35,944 bases of DNA. Source: an uncultured Oxalobacter sp. (GTDB lineage: Bacteria; Pseudomonadota; Gammaproteobacteria; Burkholderiales; Burkholderiaceae_D). A program made the translations under genes and the position numbers. The notes beneath the pieces were generated by a model. The model searched no databases. It saw only the letters and a list, made by a program, of their open reading frames with translations, and had not been told where the DNA came from. The stretch covers positions 1-35,944 of the forward strand of contig CAKRSU010000020.1 in assembly GCA_934401755.1 (NCBI GenBank), given 5' to 3'. Every line of letters starts with the position of its first letter. The first letter of the stretch is position 1. Shown piece after piece: positions 35,883 to 35,944 of the stretch.

Positions 35883-35944
35883 CTTAGAACTTATGAGTAA
35901 TACCGAATTGGAGGCCAGTAACCTTATCGGAATAATCGCCAAAG
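35883..35944. repeat. Right copy of 62-bp inverted terminal repeat
   Basis: This is the exact reverse complement of 13-74. It reaches the last base of the window, so the true repeat may continue outside. Confidence 0.9.
35884..35944 (-). CDS. Outer-membrane porin, C-terminal end only (partial)
   Basis: Nineteen codons plus the stop are visible, ending GLQFGITHKF, identical to the porin end at 2-73 but on the opposite strand. The terminal Phe marks the last beta-strand of an outer-membrane porin. Sequence beyond the stop differs from that after the left copy, so these are two loci and not one end read twice. The rest of the gene is outside the window. Confidence 0.75.
   Translation of the reverse strand, partial: FGDYSDKVTGLQFGITHKF

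Overview
The window is an AT-rich stretch of a Gram-negative chromosome. Its gene blocks are those of Betaproteobacteria, most likely order Burkholderiales: ribF-ileS-lspA-coaBC-dut, rplM-rpsI-argC-erpA, iscRSUA-hscBA-fdx-iscX, smpB/ratA-rnfH and ilvB-ilvN-ilvC. The genus cannot be fixed from sequence alone. The low GC (judged by eye) and the cytoplasmic formate dehydrogenase would fit a host-associated, facultative or anaerobic lineage, but that is inference. There is no prophage, insertion sequence, CRISPR array or tRNA that I can see.

Layout. (1) 1-970: the last codons of an outer-membrane porin, one small hypothetical gene, and a gene-poor AT-rich stretch. (2) 974-6193: a formate-oxidation module. 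hydN-like ferredoxin and fdhF run on the minus strand. Divergent from them is a 701-residue GltD-like flavoprotein with added iron-sulfur domains, the likely NAD(P) partner. (3) 6242-8576, minus strand: an orphan family-5 solute-binding protein followed by mobB, whose product helps make the molybdenum cofactor that FdhF needs. (4) 8657-15914, plus strand: ribF, ileS, lspA, coaBC, dut and a PDZ/M48-like lipoprotein whose zinc-binding residues are altered. (5) 16117-21069: a ZIP-type metal transporter, the ribosomal pair rplM-rpsI behind a good promoter, argC, erpA, and an AlbA_2/ATPase regulator-like gene. (6) 21105-21911: an HxlR-type regulator divergent from a small conserved-looking gene, with a perfect 30-bp palindrome between them. 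(7) 22092-27581: the full isc operon, preceded by two tandem IscR-type boxes lying on its promoter. (8) 27652-29139: smpB against ratA-rnfH. (9) 29140-32839: a structured leader, then ilvB-ilvN-ilvC and a strong terminator. (10) 33063-35744: mutS. (11) 35884-35944, minus strand: the 3' end of a second porin.

How the genes connect. Iron-sulfur biogenesis (isc operon, erpA) supplies clusters for the formate dehydrogenase module; MobB supports its molybdenum cofactor and RibF its FAD. ArgC and IlvB/N/C serve amino-acid synthesis. LspA would process the lipoprotein encoded three genes downstream.

The two ends of the window carry the same 62 bp in inverted orientation (13-74 and 35883-35944), each encoding the same porin C-terminus. 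The window edges therefore probably coincide with an assembly break at a repeated porin gene, and the pair could also support inversion of the whole segment. The other points most worth a second look are the divergent formate dehydrogenase/flavoprotein module, the structured ilvB leader, the M48-like protein with a lost HExxH histidine, and the HxlR palindrome.
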